64,000 nucleotides of DNA from NCBI RefSeq assembly GCF_014656135.1, contig NZ_BNBV01000015.1, positions 79,071-143,070 of the forward strand, in the 5' to 3' direction. The position numbers were made by a program, and so were the translations under genes. The DNA comes from Streptomyces thermodiastaticus (GTDB lineage Bacteria; Actinomycetota; Actinomycetes; Streptomycetales; Streptomycetaceae). The stretch's first letter is position 1, and each line of letters begins with the position of its first letter. Below the pieces are notes generated by a model. That model had not been told where the DNA came from and ran no database searches. It saw only the letters and a list, made by a program, of their open reading frames with translations. Shown here piece after piece: positions 1 to 8,700 of this stretch.

Positions 1-1
1 C

Positions 2-523
2 CCCGAGGAGCCGGTGGAGCGGCTGATGACGCGGGCGGCGGGCCTGGGCGACCGGCTCGGTCCCGTGCTGCTGCAGCTGCCGCCGACGCTCCGCGCCGAT
101 GCCGGCCTGCTGGACGCCTGCCTGGCGTGCTTCCCGCCGGGCACCCGCGTCGCGGTGGAACCGCGCCACGAGTCGTGGTGGACCCCGCGCATCCGCGGCG
201 TCCTCGAAGGGCGGGGTGCCGCGCTGTGCTGGGCCGACGTCCAGGCCCGCCCGGTCACCCCGCTGTGGCCCACCGCCGGCTGGGGCTACGTCCGCTTCCA
301 CGAGGGCCGCGCCACGCCGTGGCCGCGCTACGGGCAGCGGTCCCTGGAGTCCTGGGTGGACCGTGTCGCGACCGCCTGGCCGGACGTGCCGGACGTGTAC
401 GTGTACTTCAACAACGACCCCGGGGGCGCGGCGGTGCGGGACGCGGTGGTGTTCGCCCGGGCGGCACGGCGCGCGGGCCTGACGGTGACCCGCACGCCGG
501 AGACGGTACCGGCGCCCGGCTGA
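2..523 (+). CDS. DUF72 (YecE-like) protein, 5' truncated by window edge
   Basis: The reading frame is open from base 2, so the N-terminus lies outside the window and only the last 173 or so residues are seen. The internal GTG at 14 is not the real start. The segment contains VLLQLPPTLRAD, VAVEPRHESW, a central aromatic stretch and the C-terminal YVYFNNDPGGAAVRDA. The last is a close variant of the YxYFNND motif that closes DUF72/YecE TIM-barrel proteins. The biochemical role of the family is not established. The gene is followed by a 26-bp tandem repeat and a convergent GntR gene. Confidence 0.85.
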   Translation, partial: PEEPVERLMTRAAGLGDRLGPVLLQLPPTLRADAGLLDACLACFPPGTRVAVEPRHESWWTPRIRGVLEGRGAALCWADVQARPVTPLWPTAGWGYVRFHEGRATPWPRYGQRSLESWVDRVATAWPDVPDVYVYFNNDPGGAAVRDAVVFARAARRAGLTVTRTPETVPAPG

Positions 524-577
524 CACCGGCGTGGGCGGGCGTGTGCCGACACCGGCGTGCGCGGTGTCGCGCCCGGT

Positions 578-681
578 GCCGCCTGCCGCGCACAGGCCGT
601 ATGGCCGCCTACCGCGCACAGGCCGTATGGCCGCCTGCCGCGCACAGGCCGTGTGGCCGGCTACCGCGCGTAGGCCGCGCG
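578..681. repeat. 26-bp tandem repeat derived from a gene 3' end
   Basis: Three near-identical 26-bp units start at 578, 604 and 630 (core CCGCGCACAGGCCGTATG). A fourth, more diverged unit starts at 656 and is the 3' end and stop codon of the minus-strand GntR gene (stop 661-663). Each unit therefore looks like a decayed copy of that gene's terminus. The array fills the space between the convergent DUF72 and GntR genes. Confidence 0.8.
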
Positions 682-1032
682 CAGCGCGTCGCGGACCGCG
701 GCGAGCGCCGCCTCCTCCTCCAGCCCGAGCCGGCGCACCCGCTCGGCGTAGGCCTGCGCGGCCTCGGCCGCCTGACGCTCGGCGGCCGAGCCGGCCGCGG
801 CCACGAAGGTGCCGTTGCGGCCGCGCGTCTCGATCACGCCGTCGCTCTCCAGCGCCCGGTAGGCCTTGGCGACCGTGTTGGCCGCCAGCCCCAGCGACTC
901 GGCGAGCGCACGCACCGTGGGCAGCCGGTACCCCACCGGCAGTGCTCCCGAGCGCGCCTGCTCGGAGATCTGCGCCCGCACCTGCTCGTAGGGGGGCGTT
1001 ACACCGTCCTTGATCCGGATCTGCAAGGTCAC
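661..1032 (-). CDS. GntR family transcriptional regulator, YtrA-type (HTH only)
   Basis: This is a 123-residue protein. A winged-helix GntR domain spans about residues 10-80 (PPYEQVRAQI, then LPTVRALAESLGLAANTVAKAYRALESDGVIETRGRNGTFV). A short helical tail follows and there is no effector-binding domain, which is the size and layout of the YtrA subfamily. That subfamily usually represses small ABC-transporter operons, but none adjoins it here. The start is taken at GTG 1032 (VTLQIRI...), which matches the usual family N-terminus; GTG 1050 is also possible. It presumably acts as a dimeric repressor with an unknown ligand. Confidence 0.85.
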   Translation of the reverse strand: MTLQIRIKDGVTPPYEQVRAQISEQARSGALPVGYRLPTVRALAESLGLAANTVAKAYRALESDGVIETRGRNGTFVAAAGSAAERQAAEAAQAYAERVRRLGLEEEAALAAVRDALRAAYAR

Positions 1033-1104
1033 GGTGCGATTGTCGCGCACACCCGGGGTCTTGGCGGTGCGGGGCGGCGGGGGTGCGGTCGCCGCCCGGG
1101 CGGC

Positions 1105-1137
1105 GGTCGGGAGGCGGTCGGGAGGCGGTCGGGAGGC
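1105..1137. repeat. 11-bp tandem repeat (3 copies) upstream of GntR gene
   Basis: Three exact copies of GGTCGGGAGGC lie head to tail, with related GC-rich sequence before them. They sit about 75 bp upstream of the GntR start codon and about 110 bp upstream of the divergent GNAT start. They could be iterated operator half-sites or simple slippage. Confidence 0.75.
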
Positions 1138-1245
1138 CCGGCGCCGTGACCGTCGTGATCGCTGCGGCCGGCACGACGGGCGCGACGGGGCGCGGCCCGG
1201 AAATTCGGAGGCGGTGCGCGGGTGTCCTGCGTAGCCTGCGCCGCC

Positions 1246-2175
1246 ATGACCGTCATCGTTCGCGAGGTGCGCGCCGACCAGCGCGCCGATCTGGAGGGCT
1301 TCGCCCGCGTACGGGACCGGGCGCTGCCCTGGATGCTGTACACCGCCGACGCGCTGGCCCACGACCTGGCCCATATGCCGCCCGAGGCGCACTACCGCCC
1401 ACTGGTGGCGGTCGCGGACGGGGAGGTGATCGGGACGGCGCAGGTGCACATGGTGCACGACAGCAGCGATCCCGGGGTGGGCAGCGTCAACGTGTACGTC
1501 GACCCCCGGCACACGGGTCGTGGCGCCGGCAGCCTGCTGGTGCGGGCCGCCGAGGAGTACCTGGCCACGCTCGGCGCGGTGCGGATCTGCTCCTGGGTGC
1601 TGGACGAGCCGGGCAACCGTGCCTTCGCCGAACGGCGCGGCTACCACAGCGGCCGCTCCGCCCACTTCCTCCGCCTGGACCTGGTACGCGGGACGCTTCC
1701 GCCGCTGACGGACCCGCCGCCGGGTGTGGAGCTGCGCCGGGGCAGCGACTTCGCCGGCGATCCGCGTCCCCTCTTCGAGCTGGACGCGCAGACGACCGCC
1801 GACGAACCGAGCGATGTGTCCTACGAGCTCACCGACTACGAGGCCTGGCTGGCGGAGACCTGGCGGCATCCGCTGTTCAGCCCCGAGCTGACGTCGGTGG
1901 TCCTGGTCGACGGCCGTCCCGTGGCGTTCACCATGGCCCGCACGGACGGCGGCACCCGGTACGGCACCTCGATGACGGGCACCGCCCGCCCGTTCCGCGG
2001 CCGGGGTTTGGCCAAGCTCGCCAAGACCGACTCCCTGCACCGGGCCCGGGCCGCCGGGTGCACCGAGGCCCTGACCGGCAACGACACCGGCAACGGGCCG
2101 ATGCTGGCGATCAACAAGTGGCTCGGGTACGAGGTGTGCGCCACGGAGGTCCGCTACCTCCGCGACCTGGGCTGA
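1246..2175 (+). CDS. GNAT family N-acetyltransferase with two GNAT domains
   Basis: The protein has 309 residues and two tandem GNAT folds, the layout of mycothiol-synthase-like proteins. The first acetyl-CoA loop is VDPRHTGRGAGSLLV near residues 85-100. The second domain carries the loop PFRGRGLAKLAKTDSL and ends with NDTGNGPMLAINKWLGYEV. The start is ATG 1246, giving MTVIVREVRADQ; an in-frame GTG at 1222 would add a Cys-rich stub and is less likely. It should transfer an acyl group from acyl-CoA to an amine, but the substrate is unknown. It is convergent with a methyltransferase gene and shares a hairpin terminator with it. Confidence 0.85.
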   Translation: MTVIVREVRADQRADLEGFARVRDRALPWMLYTADALAHDLAHMPPEAHYRPLVAVADGEVIGTAQVHMVHDSSDPGVGSVNVYVDPRHTGRGAGSLLVRAAEEYLATLGAVRICSWVLDEPGNRAFAERRGYHSGRSAHFLRLDLVRGTLPPLTDPPPGVELRRGSDFAGDPRPLFELDAQTTADEPSDVSYELTDYEAWLAETWRHPLFSPELTSVVLVDGRPVAFTMARTDGGTRYGTSMTGTARPFRGRGLAKLAKTDSLHRARAAGCTEALTGNDTGNGPMLAINKWLGYEVCATEVRYLRDLG

Positions 2176-2211
2176 CACCGCCCCGCAGGGCGCGCCGGAC
2201 AGGGCGGTGTC
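2174..2211. terminator. Bidirectional hairpin between GNAT and methyltransferase genes
   Basis: GACACCGCCC (2174-2183) pairs perfectly with GGGCGGTGTC (2202-2211). The hairpin overlaps the GNAT stop codon and lies between convergent genes. No T-tract is seen, as is common in Streptomyces. Confidence 0.6.
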
Positions 2212-2246
2212 GCATCTGTTCGTCCGTCCGCCCTCCCGCGGCCGGC

Positions 2247-2873
2247 TCACACCGTCGCCACCACCGCGTACCGCTCGTCGTCCACCTCCTTCCCCCACAG
2301 TCGCGCATCCCCGGACAGCTGTTCGACCTGGGTGTGATCCACGAGAGGGGCGAGAAGAGTGAGGAGGCGATCCGTGGGTATGCCGACCGGGGTGAGCGTG
2401 CCCCAGACACCCTCGACGAGGACCAGCCGCCCCGCCGGGCGCAGCAACGACCGCCAGTGCCGCAGCGCACCGGCGGGGTCGGGCAGCGCCCACAGCACAT
2501 GGCGCACCAGGACGACGTCGAAGCGCCGCCCGCCCACCGGGGGTTGTGCGGCGTCCCCGGCCAGGAACTCCGCGTCGTACCCGGCCGGCTTGGCGCGGGC
2601 GCGCTCCAGCATGTTCGCGGACAGGTCCACGCCGGTGACCCGGTGCCCCTGCTCGGCGGCCAGGAGCGACAGGCTGCCGGTGCCGCAGCCCAGGTCGAGG
2701 ACGTCGGCGGGAGCGGCCGGCAGCCAGCCGCGCAGCCGCTCGGCCCAGGCGGCCCGCACCTGCGGATCGCGCAGTCCGTGATCGGGTTCGTCGTCGAAGT
2801 CCGCCGCCTGGGCGTCCCAGTCCACGGGCCCCTGGGCCGCCCCCTGGTCACCGGTCGTCGTCTGTGCACGCAT
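2247..2873 (-). CDS. Class I SAM-dependent methyltransferase
   Basis: A 208-residue protein with a Rossmann methyltransferase fold. Motif I is VLDLGCGTGSLSLLAAEQG near residues 52-70, the acidic end of beta 2 is VTGVDLSANMLERAR, and motif III/post-I segments are FDVVLVRHVLWALPDP and LLRPAGRLVLVEG. This pattern is the Methyltransf_11 group. The chosen start is ATG 2873 (MRAQTTTG); an in-frame start at 2924 exists but has no better support. The substrate cannot be read from the sequence. Confidence 0.85.
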   Translation of the reverse strand: MRAQTTTGDQGAAQGPVDWDAQAADFDDEPDHGLRDPQVRAAWAERLRGWLPAAPADVLDLGCGTGSLSLLAAEQGHRVTGVDLSANMLERARAKPAGYDAEFLAGDAAQPPVGGRRFDVVLVRHVLWALPDPAGALRHWRSLLRPAGRLVLVEGVWGTLTPVGIPTDRLLTLLAPLVDHTQVEQLSGDARLWGKEVDDERYAVVATV

Positions 2874-3010
2874 GGCACTCAGAGTGACACCCGCCACTGA
2901 CAACCGGTTCGTGACGGCCACCACAGACAGAACGGCATCGATCAGGAACTCTCGCCCGAAAGGTCTACCTCCGGGAGAACACGGAACCCGGGGAGACGAA
3001 GGAGGCAGTG

Positions 3011-3145
3011 ATGCGCCGTATCACCGTGCAGAAGCTTCCGAGGAAGTCGGACGCCCGCCGGATCCGGGAGGAGGCCGACGAACGCCCCGGCGCACGGCCG
3101 GAGGTGCGCAAGGACATCGCCCGCACCTGGTGGCCGGACGCCTGA
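3011..3145 (+). CDS. Small conserved-looking ORF, 44 residues
   Basis: ATG 3011 follows a strong Shine-Dalgarno (AAGGAGG, about 5 nt upstream). The frame encodes MRRITVQKLPRKSDARRIRE... and ends ARTWWPDA before TGA. The product is basic and hydrophilic, with no membrane segment or Cys. The clear ribosome-binding site and Streptomyces-like codon use argue that it is translated. No function is recognised. It lies between the methyltransferase and lipase genes, divergent from the former and convergent with the latter. Confidence 0.55.
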   Translation: MRRITVQKLPRKSDARRIREEADERPGARPEVRKDIARTWWPDA

Positions 3146-3286
3146 CCCACGACTCGGGACACGCAACGCGCGCGAACTCCCGACCCACAACGCGCGCGGC
3201 GCCGCGGTCCCGGCTCCTGGACGGCTCGGACGGCGACGGGGCCCGTCCGGCGCTCGGGCCGGACAGGCCCCCGGTGAACCGACCGG

Positions 3287-4165
3287 TCAGCTGACGGCGG
3301 ACGCGCAGGTGGTCGGGGTGGCGTGGGCCGGATCGAGAGCGTTGGCCACCTCGTGGTGGGCGATGCGGTCGCTCAGAGCGATCGCCAGGTGCTCGGACAC
3401 GTCGGCCGGGCACAGGTCCTGCAGCAGCACGTTGTGCACGTCGGGGCCGCTCAGGAACTGGCTGCGCCAGGGAGTGACGACCTCGTCGTACCGGGTGGCG
3501 ATGACGGTGTAGTGCACGCCGGGCACGGTGTCGCCGCCGGCGTTGAGCTTGGTGAGGAAGTCGGAGCCGGCGATCTGGTCGGCGATGGCGGGGGTGGCGG
3601 TGTCGAGCAGGTCGCTCGCACCGGGGAAGTACTTCAGCAGCTCGGTGAGACCGAGCAGGGTGGTGCCGTGGTTGCTGGGGGCGATGCCCACGAGGGCGTT
3701 GACCTTGGCCGCGCCACCGAGGAACTTCAGGTAGTAGCGGGGCATCATGCCGCCCTGCGAGTGGCCCACGATGTCGACCTCGGCGGCACCGGTGGCCGCG
3801 AGCACCTTGTCGACGAAGGCGGACAGCTCCTGCGCCGACTTCTCGATGGGCCCGAGACCGCAGAAGACGGGCACGCCCGGCAGCCGGCCGTAGTCGAAGG
3901 AGTAGACGCAGTACCCACGGTCCTGCAGGTACGGGGCGAGGGAGAGCCAGTTGTCGACGGAGTTGCCGAAGGTGCCGTGGACCAGGACGACGGGGCGGGG
4001 GTGGGCTGCGGACGGCTTGCAGTCGTAGTCGTTCCAGCCGGAGCTGGGGGCGCTTGCGGCGGAGGCGTCGGAGGCGTGGGCGGCGGCAGCCGGGACGGTG
4101 GCGACGGCGACGGCCAGGAGCAGCGCGGCCAGATGTCTCAGCGCTCGCGCGACAGGCAGCATCAT
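3287..4165 (-). CDS. Secreted alpha/beta-hydrolase lipase/esterase
   Basis: The mature enzyme should be exported: a cleavable signal peptide (MMLPVARALRHLAALLLAVAVATVPAAAAHA) precedes the body. The oxyanion-hole strand is PVVLVHGTFGN, and the nucleophile elbow GHSQGG sits near residue 135. Later segments SNHGTTL and the C-terminal HLAIALSDRIAHHEV supply a candidate catalytic His. This fits class 2-type actinobacterial lipases. ATG 4165 is chosen because AAGGAG (4171-4176) lies 5 nt upstream; the longer GTG start at 4183 would place that Shine-Dalgarno inside the gene. The likely substrates are acylglycerols or other esters. Confidence 0.88.
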   Translation of the reverse strand: MMLPVARALRHLAALLLAVAVATVPAAAAHASDASAASAPSSGWNDYDCKPSAAHPRPVVLVHGTFGNSVDNWLSLAPYLQDRGYCVYSFDYGRLPGVPVFCGLGPIEKSAQELSAFVDKVLAATGAAEVDIVGHSQGGMMPRYYLKFLGGAAKVNALVGIAPSNHGTTLLGLTELLKYFPGASDLLDTATPAIADQIAGSDFLTKLNAGGDTVPGVHYTVIATRYDEVVTPWRSQFLSGPDVHNVLLQDLCPADVSEHLAIALSDRIAHHEVANALDPAHATPTTCASAVS

Positions 4166-4552
4166 GCGATCTCCTTGCGACACGAGGGAGGTGCGGTGGC
4201 ACTACGCCCCTGTGATCCGGATCACGAGGATGCTGTTCATTCGTCAAGTTACGGACCAGTAGTCCGGGTGTGAAGTTACGTGTCGGTAAAAAATCCGACG
4301 GTGGAAGGAATCGGGGCAGCGCGCCTGCGGACGGGGTGTCAGGCGGAGGTGGCAGCACGGTTGTTCAGGCGGGCGGCGCCGTGCGGCCGTCGGGGGTGGG
4401 TGAACTGCGGACGCCGACGAGAAGACGGCTCTAGGTCAGGCCTCGGCCAGGCGCCCATGACAGGGCCTCAACGGGCGGGAGACACCTTGCCGGAATCGGT
4501 GAAACTCATGTAAACCACGGCTCCTGCGCCGTAAACCCGCAGATCGCGCACT
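4166..4552. other. Gene-free interval: lipase promoter side and possible CRISPR leader
   Basis: No convincing gene is seen. The part next to 4165 contains the lipase ribosome-binding site and a locally AT-richer stretch (4235-4300), which is the likely lipase promoter. The segment 4483-4552, just before the first CRISPR repeat, includes GTGAAACTCATGTAAACC and GTAAACCCGCAG. It is AT-rich for this genome and may be the leader end. The leader reading is inference from position and composition. Confidence 0.4.
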
Positions 4553-4733
4553 CGGCTCCCCGCGCGTGCGGGGATGGACCCGCCTCCAGGTTCTGGTCGG
4601 AGTCGTCCAGTTCCGGCTCCCCGCGCGTGCGGGGATGGACCCCAGTTCCTCAGCAGCCACGCCACGGTCTGCTCCCCGCGCACGCGGGGTTGGGCGCATG
4701 CACTACCCGGATCCCCGCACACGCGGGACCCCC
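4553..4733 (+). CRISPR. Decayed type I-E-like CRISPR array remnant
   Basis: Two identical 29-nt repeats lie at 4553-4581 and 4614-4642, sharing the palindromic core TCCCCGCGCGTGCGGGGA. They are separated by a 32-nt spacer, so the period is 61 nt, typical of type I-E. Two degenerate repeats follow at about 4669-4697 and 4708-4736, with shortened spacers of 26 and 10 nt. The decay at the right end suggests the leader is on the left. No cas genes are present in the window. The right edge touches the stop codon of the imuB-like gene. Confidence 0.8.
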
Positions 4734-4734
4734 C

Positions 4735-5739
4735 TCAAGCCGCCCACCCCGCCCAAGTCCCCAGACTCACCAGACCCCCCAAAGCCCCCGGCATCACCGC
4801 CCGCGGCCCGAACCTCGCCCGCGCTCGGTCCGCGACCTCCTCGATGCGGCGGGCCTTGTCGTCGGCGGGGTCGAAGCTGAGCTGGTGGGTGGCCTGTTCG
4901 GCGGGGGCCAGGCCCTCGGTGCGCAGGGCGAGGGCGCGGACCCGGGCGCGTTGCAGGCCCAGGGACTCGTACATGCCGTAGGCGGTCCGGGTCAGGGCTG
5001 CCGAGTGGGCGGTGGGTTCGGGCAGGGTGCGGGTGCGGGTCGTGGCGGACCTGTCGGCGTAGCGCACGGTGAGGGTCAGGGCGCGGCAGACCGTGCCGGA
5101 GGTGCGCAGCCGGGCGCCCAGTTCCTCGGCGGCCGACAGCAGGGCCCGGCGGTGGCGGTCGGGGTCCAGCTCGTCGCGGTCGAAGGGGCGTTCCGCGGCC
5201 AGGGAGCGCGAGAGGGAGTCGGGGACGACCCGGCTGCGGTCGATGCCGTTGGCCTTCTCGTGCAGTTCGCGGCCCGCCTTCGCGCCGACCAGGCGCTGGA
5301 GCGTGGACTGGGGTGCGGCGGCGACCCGGCCGAGGGTGTCCAGGCCGTACTCGCCCAGGGTGCGGGCGGTGGCCGCGCCGACGCCGGGCAGTGCGGTGAC
5401 GGGCTGGTCGGCGAGGAACGCGGTGACGGCGTCCTCGGACACCGCGCAGGTCACGCCGGGCCGGGCGGCTCGCCGGGCCATGCGGGCCAGCATCGGGCCG
5501 GGTCCGGCGCCGATGAGGCAGTCAACGCCGTAGCGGGCGAGTGCGCGCACCCGGATCACCGAGGCGAGTTCGACGGCGTCGCGTCCGAAGTACCGTTCGG
5601 CGCCGCGCAGATCGGCCAGGGCGCCGTCCGGCGGCAGTGCCTGGACGACCGGGGTGAACTCCTCCAGCAGTCCGAGCAGTTCCGGCAGGGCCGTCTCGCC
5701 GGGCGAGGGCAGCTGGAAACGTACGCAGAGAACGGTCAT
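4735..5739 (-). CDS. imuB: ImuB-like Y-family DNA polymerase homologue, probably non-catalytic
   Basis: This is a 334-residue Y-family protein. It begins with a shortened palm (MTVLCVRFQLPSPGE, then LLEEFTPVVQALPPDGALADLRGAERYFG). Fingers/thumb segments follow, including the helix-hairpin-helix LADQPVTALPGVGAATARTLGEYG, and then a little-finger domain. The catalytic hallmarks of DinB (an N-terminal DxD and SIDExYLD) are missing: the second is replaced by PPDGALADL and the first roughly 70 residues are absent. This matches ImuB, an adaptor for the error-prone DnaE2. Its ATG overlaps the dnaE2 stop (ATGA), so translation is probably coupled. Confidence 0.8.
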   Translation of the reverse strand: MTVLCVRFQLPSPGETALPELLGLLEEFTPVVQALPPDGALADLRGAERYFGRDAVELASVIRVRALARYGVDCLIGAGPGPMLARMARRAARPGVTCAVSEDAVTAFLADQPVTALPGVGAATARTLGEYGLDTLGRVAAAPQSTLQRLVGAKAGRELHEKANGIDRSRVVPDSLSRSLAAERPFDRDELDPDRHRRALLSAAEELGARLRTSGTVCRALTLTVRYADRSATTRTRTLPEPTAHSAALTRTAYGMYESLGLQRARVRALALRTEGLAPAEQATHQLSFDPADDKARRIEEVADRARARFGPRAVMPGALGGLVSLGTWAGWAA

Positions 5740-8700
5740 CCCGCACTCCCTGGACTCTGGTGCCACAACGTCCTTCCGCTCGGGGATCCTTCGCCGGCCG
5801 GCCGCAGGTCCGCCCAGGGGTGCATCTGGTAGCCGGTGGACATGCGGATCCGGCGGCCTGCCCGGGCGGTCTCCAGCGGGTCCTGGGCGGCGGAGCCGGC
5901 GGGTGCCGGCCGGCCGTCCGAGCCGGCGAGCCGGGCCCGCGACGCTCCCGTGCCGTCGCCGTCCGGCGCGCCCCGCGCGTCCTTGCCGGCCGGTGTGCCG
6001 TGCGTGTCCCCGCCGGCCGAGCGCGCCAGCCGGGCCGCCACCTCCTCCAGGCCGCCCTCGGCGCGCAGTGCGGCCAGGTCGGCGAGGTTCCAGGCGGCGG
6101 TTCCCACCACGCTCAGGCTGTGCGGGCCGCGCCGCTGCACGGTGCCGCGCACCAGCAGCAGCCAGGAGTGGAAGACGGTGTGCGCGCAGGCGTCGTGGGA
6201 GTCGTCGAAGAAGGCGAGGTCGACCAGGCCGGTGCCGTCGTCCAGCGTGGTGAAGATGACCCGCCGGCCGGAGCGGATCGGCGGGGTCTGGGTGGCCGCC
6301 TTGGCACCGGCGACCAGCACCGTCTCGCCGTGCCGGACCTCGCGCAGCCGGCGGGCGGAGACCACGCCCAGCTCGTCGAGGAAGGCCCGGTGGTCGTCCA
6401 TCAGGTTGTGGGAGACGTCCATCGACAGCACGCCCAGTTCGGCGCTGAGCCGCTCGGCGTCGGACAGGTCGGGCAGGCCGGCCGCGGCGGTCTTCCGGCC
6501 GCCGGACAGGGGCAGCTGTCCGCCGCCGGCGCCGCGGGTGCCGCGGTGCAGCTCGGCCAGGTGCAGTTGCAGGTCGCGGCGGTTGGCGCCGAAGGCGTCG
6601 AGCGCGCCCACCTGGGCGAGGCGGGCGGCGACCGGGCGGCTGGGCCGGGCCCGCTCCCAGAAGTCCAGCAGCGAGGCGTACGGCTGCCCGTCCGCGATCC
6701 GCCGCGCCTCGGCCTCGCTGATGCCGTGCACGTCGCACAGGGCCAGGCGAAGTCCCCATATACCGGACGAACGACCCCGTGTCACCCCCTTGGAGTCAGA
6801 CACCAGTTCGATACGGTGAGCGACTCCCGACTTGTTCACGTCCAGCGGCAGGATCGGCACCCCGCGCCGCCGCGCGTCCGCCAGCAGCAGCCGCTTGGGA
6901 TACATCCCGGGGTCGTGGGTGAGCAGTCCGGCGTAGAAGGCGGCCGGGTGATGGGCCTTCAGCCAGGCCGACTGGTACGTGGGCACGGCGAAGGCGACCG
7001 CGTGCGCCTTGCAGAAGCCGTACGAGCCGAAGGCCTCGACGATCTCCCAGGTGCGCTGGATCGTTTCTGCGTCGTATCCGCGGGCCGCCGCGCTCTGCGC
7101 GAACCACACCTTGATCCGCCCCTGCGACTCCGGGTCGGACAGCCCGCGGCGCACCCGGTCCGCCTCGTCGCGTCCGCAGCCGGTCATGATGTCGACGATG
7201 TGGATGATCTGCTCGTGGAAGACGACGACGCCGTAGGTCTCCTCCAGCGGCCCGCGCAGGTCCGGGTGCGGATAACGCACCGGGGCCCGCCCGTGCCGGG
7301 CCTCGATGAACGGCCGCACCATGTCGGCGGCGACCGGGCCGGGCCGGAAGAGGGAGATGTCCACGGCCAGGTCGTGGAAGTCGGCCGGCTGCAGACGCCC
7401 GACCAGGTCCCGCTGGCCGGGCGACTCGATCTGGAAGCAGCCGAGCGTCTCGGCGGAGCGGATCAGCCGGTACGTCGCCGGGTCGTCGCCGGGCAGGGCG
7501 TCCAGGTCGATGCGCTCCCCCGTGGCCCGCTCCACCTCGGCGACGGCGTGCGCCATCGCCGACTGCATCCGCACGCCCAGCACGTCCAGCTTGAGCAGGC
7601 CGAGGTCCTCCACGTCGTCCTTGTCGAACTGGGACATGGGAAAGCCCTCACCGCTGGTGGGCACCACCGGGGTGCGCGACAGCAGAGAGGCGTCGGACAG
7701 CAGCACCCCGCAGGGGTGCATGGCGACCCCGCGCGGCAGCGCGTCCAGGGCCTCGACCAGCTCCCACAGCCTGCCGTACCGCTCCTGCTCCCCCGCCAGC
7801 TCCTTCAGCTCGGGAAGTTCCTGAAGGGCCGCGCGGGCGTCGCGGGCGCGGATGTGCGGGAAGGACTTGGCGATGCGGTCGATCTCGGCGGGGTCCAGGG
7901 ACAGGGCGGCACCCACGTCGCGGATGGCGTGGCGGACGCGGTACGTCTCCGGCATGGAGACCGTGGCGACCCGCTCGGCGCCGAACCGGTCGATGATCGC
8001 GCGGTAGACCTCCAGGCGGCGGGCGGACTCCACGTCGATGTCGATGTCGGGCAGGACCATCCGCCGCTTGGACAGGAAGCGCTCCATGAGCAGTCCGTGC
8101 TCGACGGGGTCGGCGTGGGCGATGCCGAGCAGATGGTTGACGAGAGAGCCCGCGCCGGAGCCGCGCGCCGCGACCCGGATGCCCATCTTCCGTACGTCGT
8201 CCACGACCTGGGCGACGGTGAGGAAGTAGGTGGCGAAGCCGTGGTAGGCGATGATGTCCAGTTCCTCGTGCATCCGCTCCCAGTAGGCGCGCCGGCCGGC
8301 GTAGCCGCGCAGCACCATGCCGGCGGCCGCCCGGGAGGCGAGCGTGCGCTGGGCGGTGCGGCGGGCGGCGCCGACCAGGTGCGGCTCGGGGAAGTGGACG
8401 GTGCCCATGCCGAGGTCGTCCTCGGGGTCGACCAGGCACGCGGCGGCCGTGGCCTCGGTCTGCTCCAGCAGGCGGCGGGCGGTCTCGCGCCGGAAGCCCG
8501 CGGACTCCACGATCCGTTCGGCCGCGTGCAGCATGGCGCCGGGGTCCTTCAGCCAGGCCTCACCGGAGTCCCGTTCCTTGGCGGGGTCGATGGGGACCAG
8601 GCGGCGGGCGGCGTCCAGGACGTCGGCGACCGGCCCCTGGCCGGGGTCGGCGTAGCGGACGGCGTTGCTGAGCACGGGCCGGACGCGCTGCTCGGCGGCG

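Noticed and set aside
4436..4880. Arg/Gly-rich ORFs containing PARAG and PHARG strings
   Set aside because: These are translations of the CRISPR repeats, a well-known annotation artefact.
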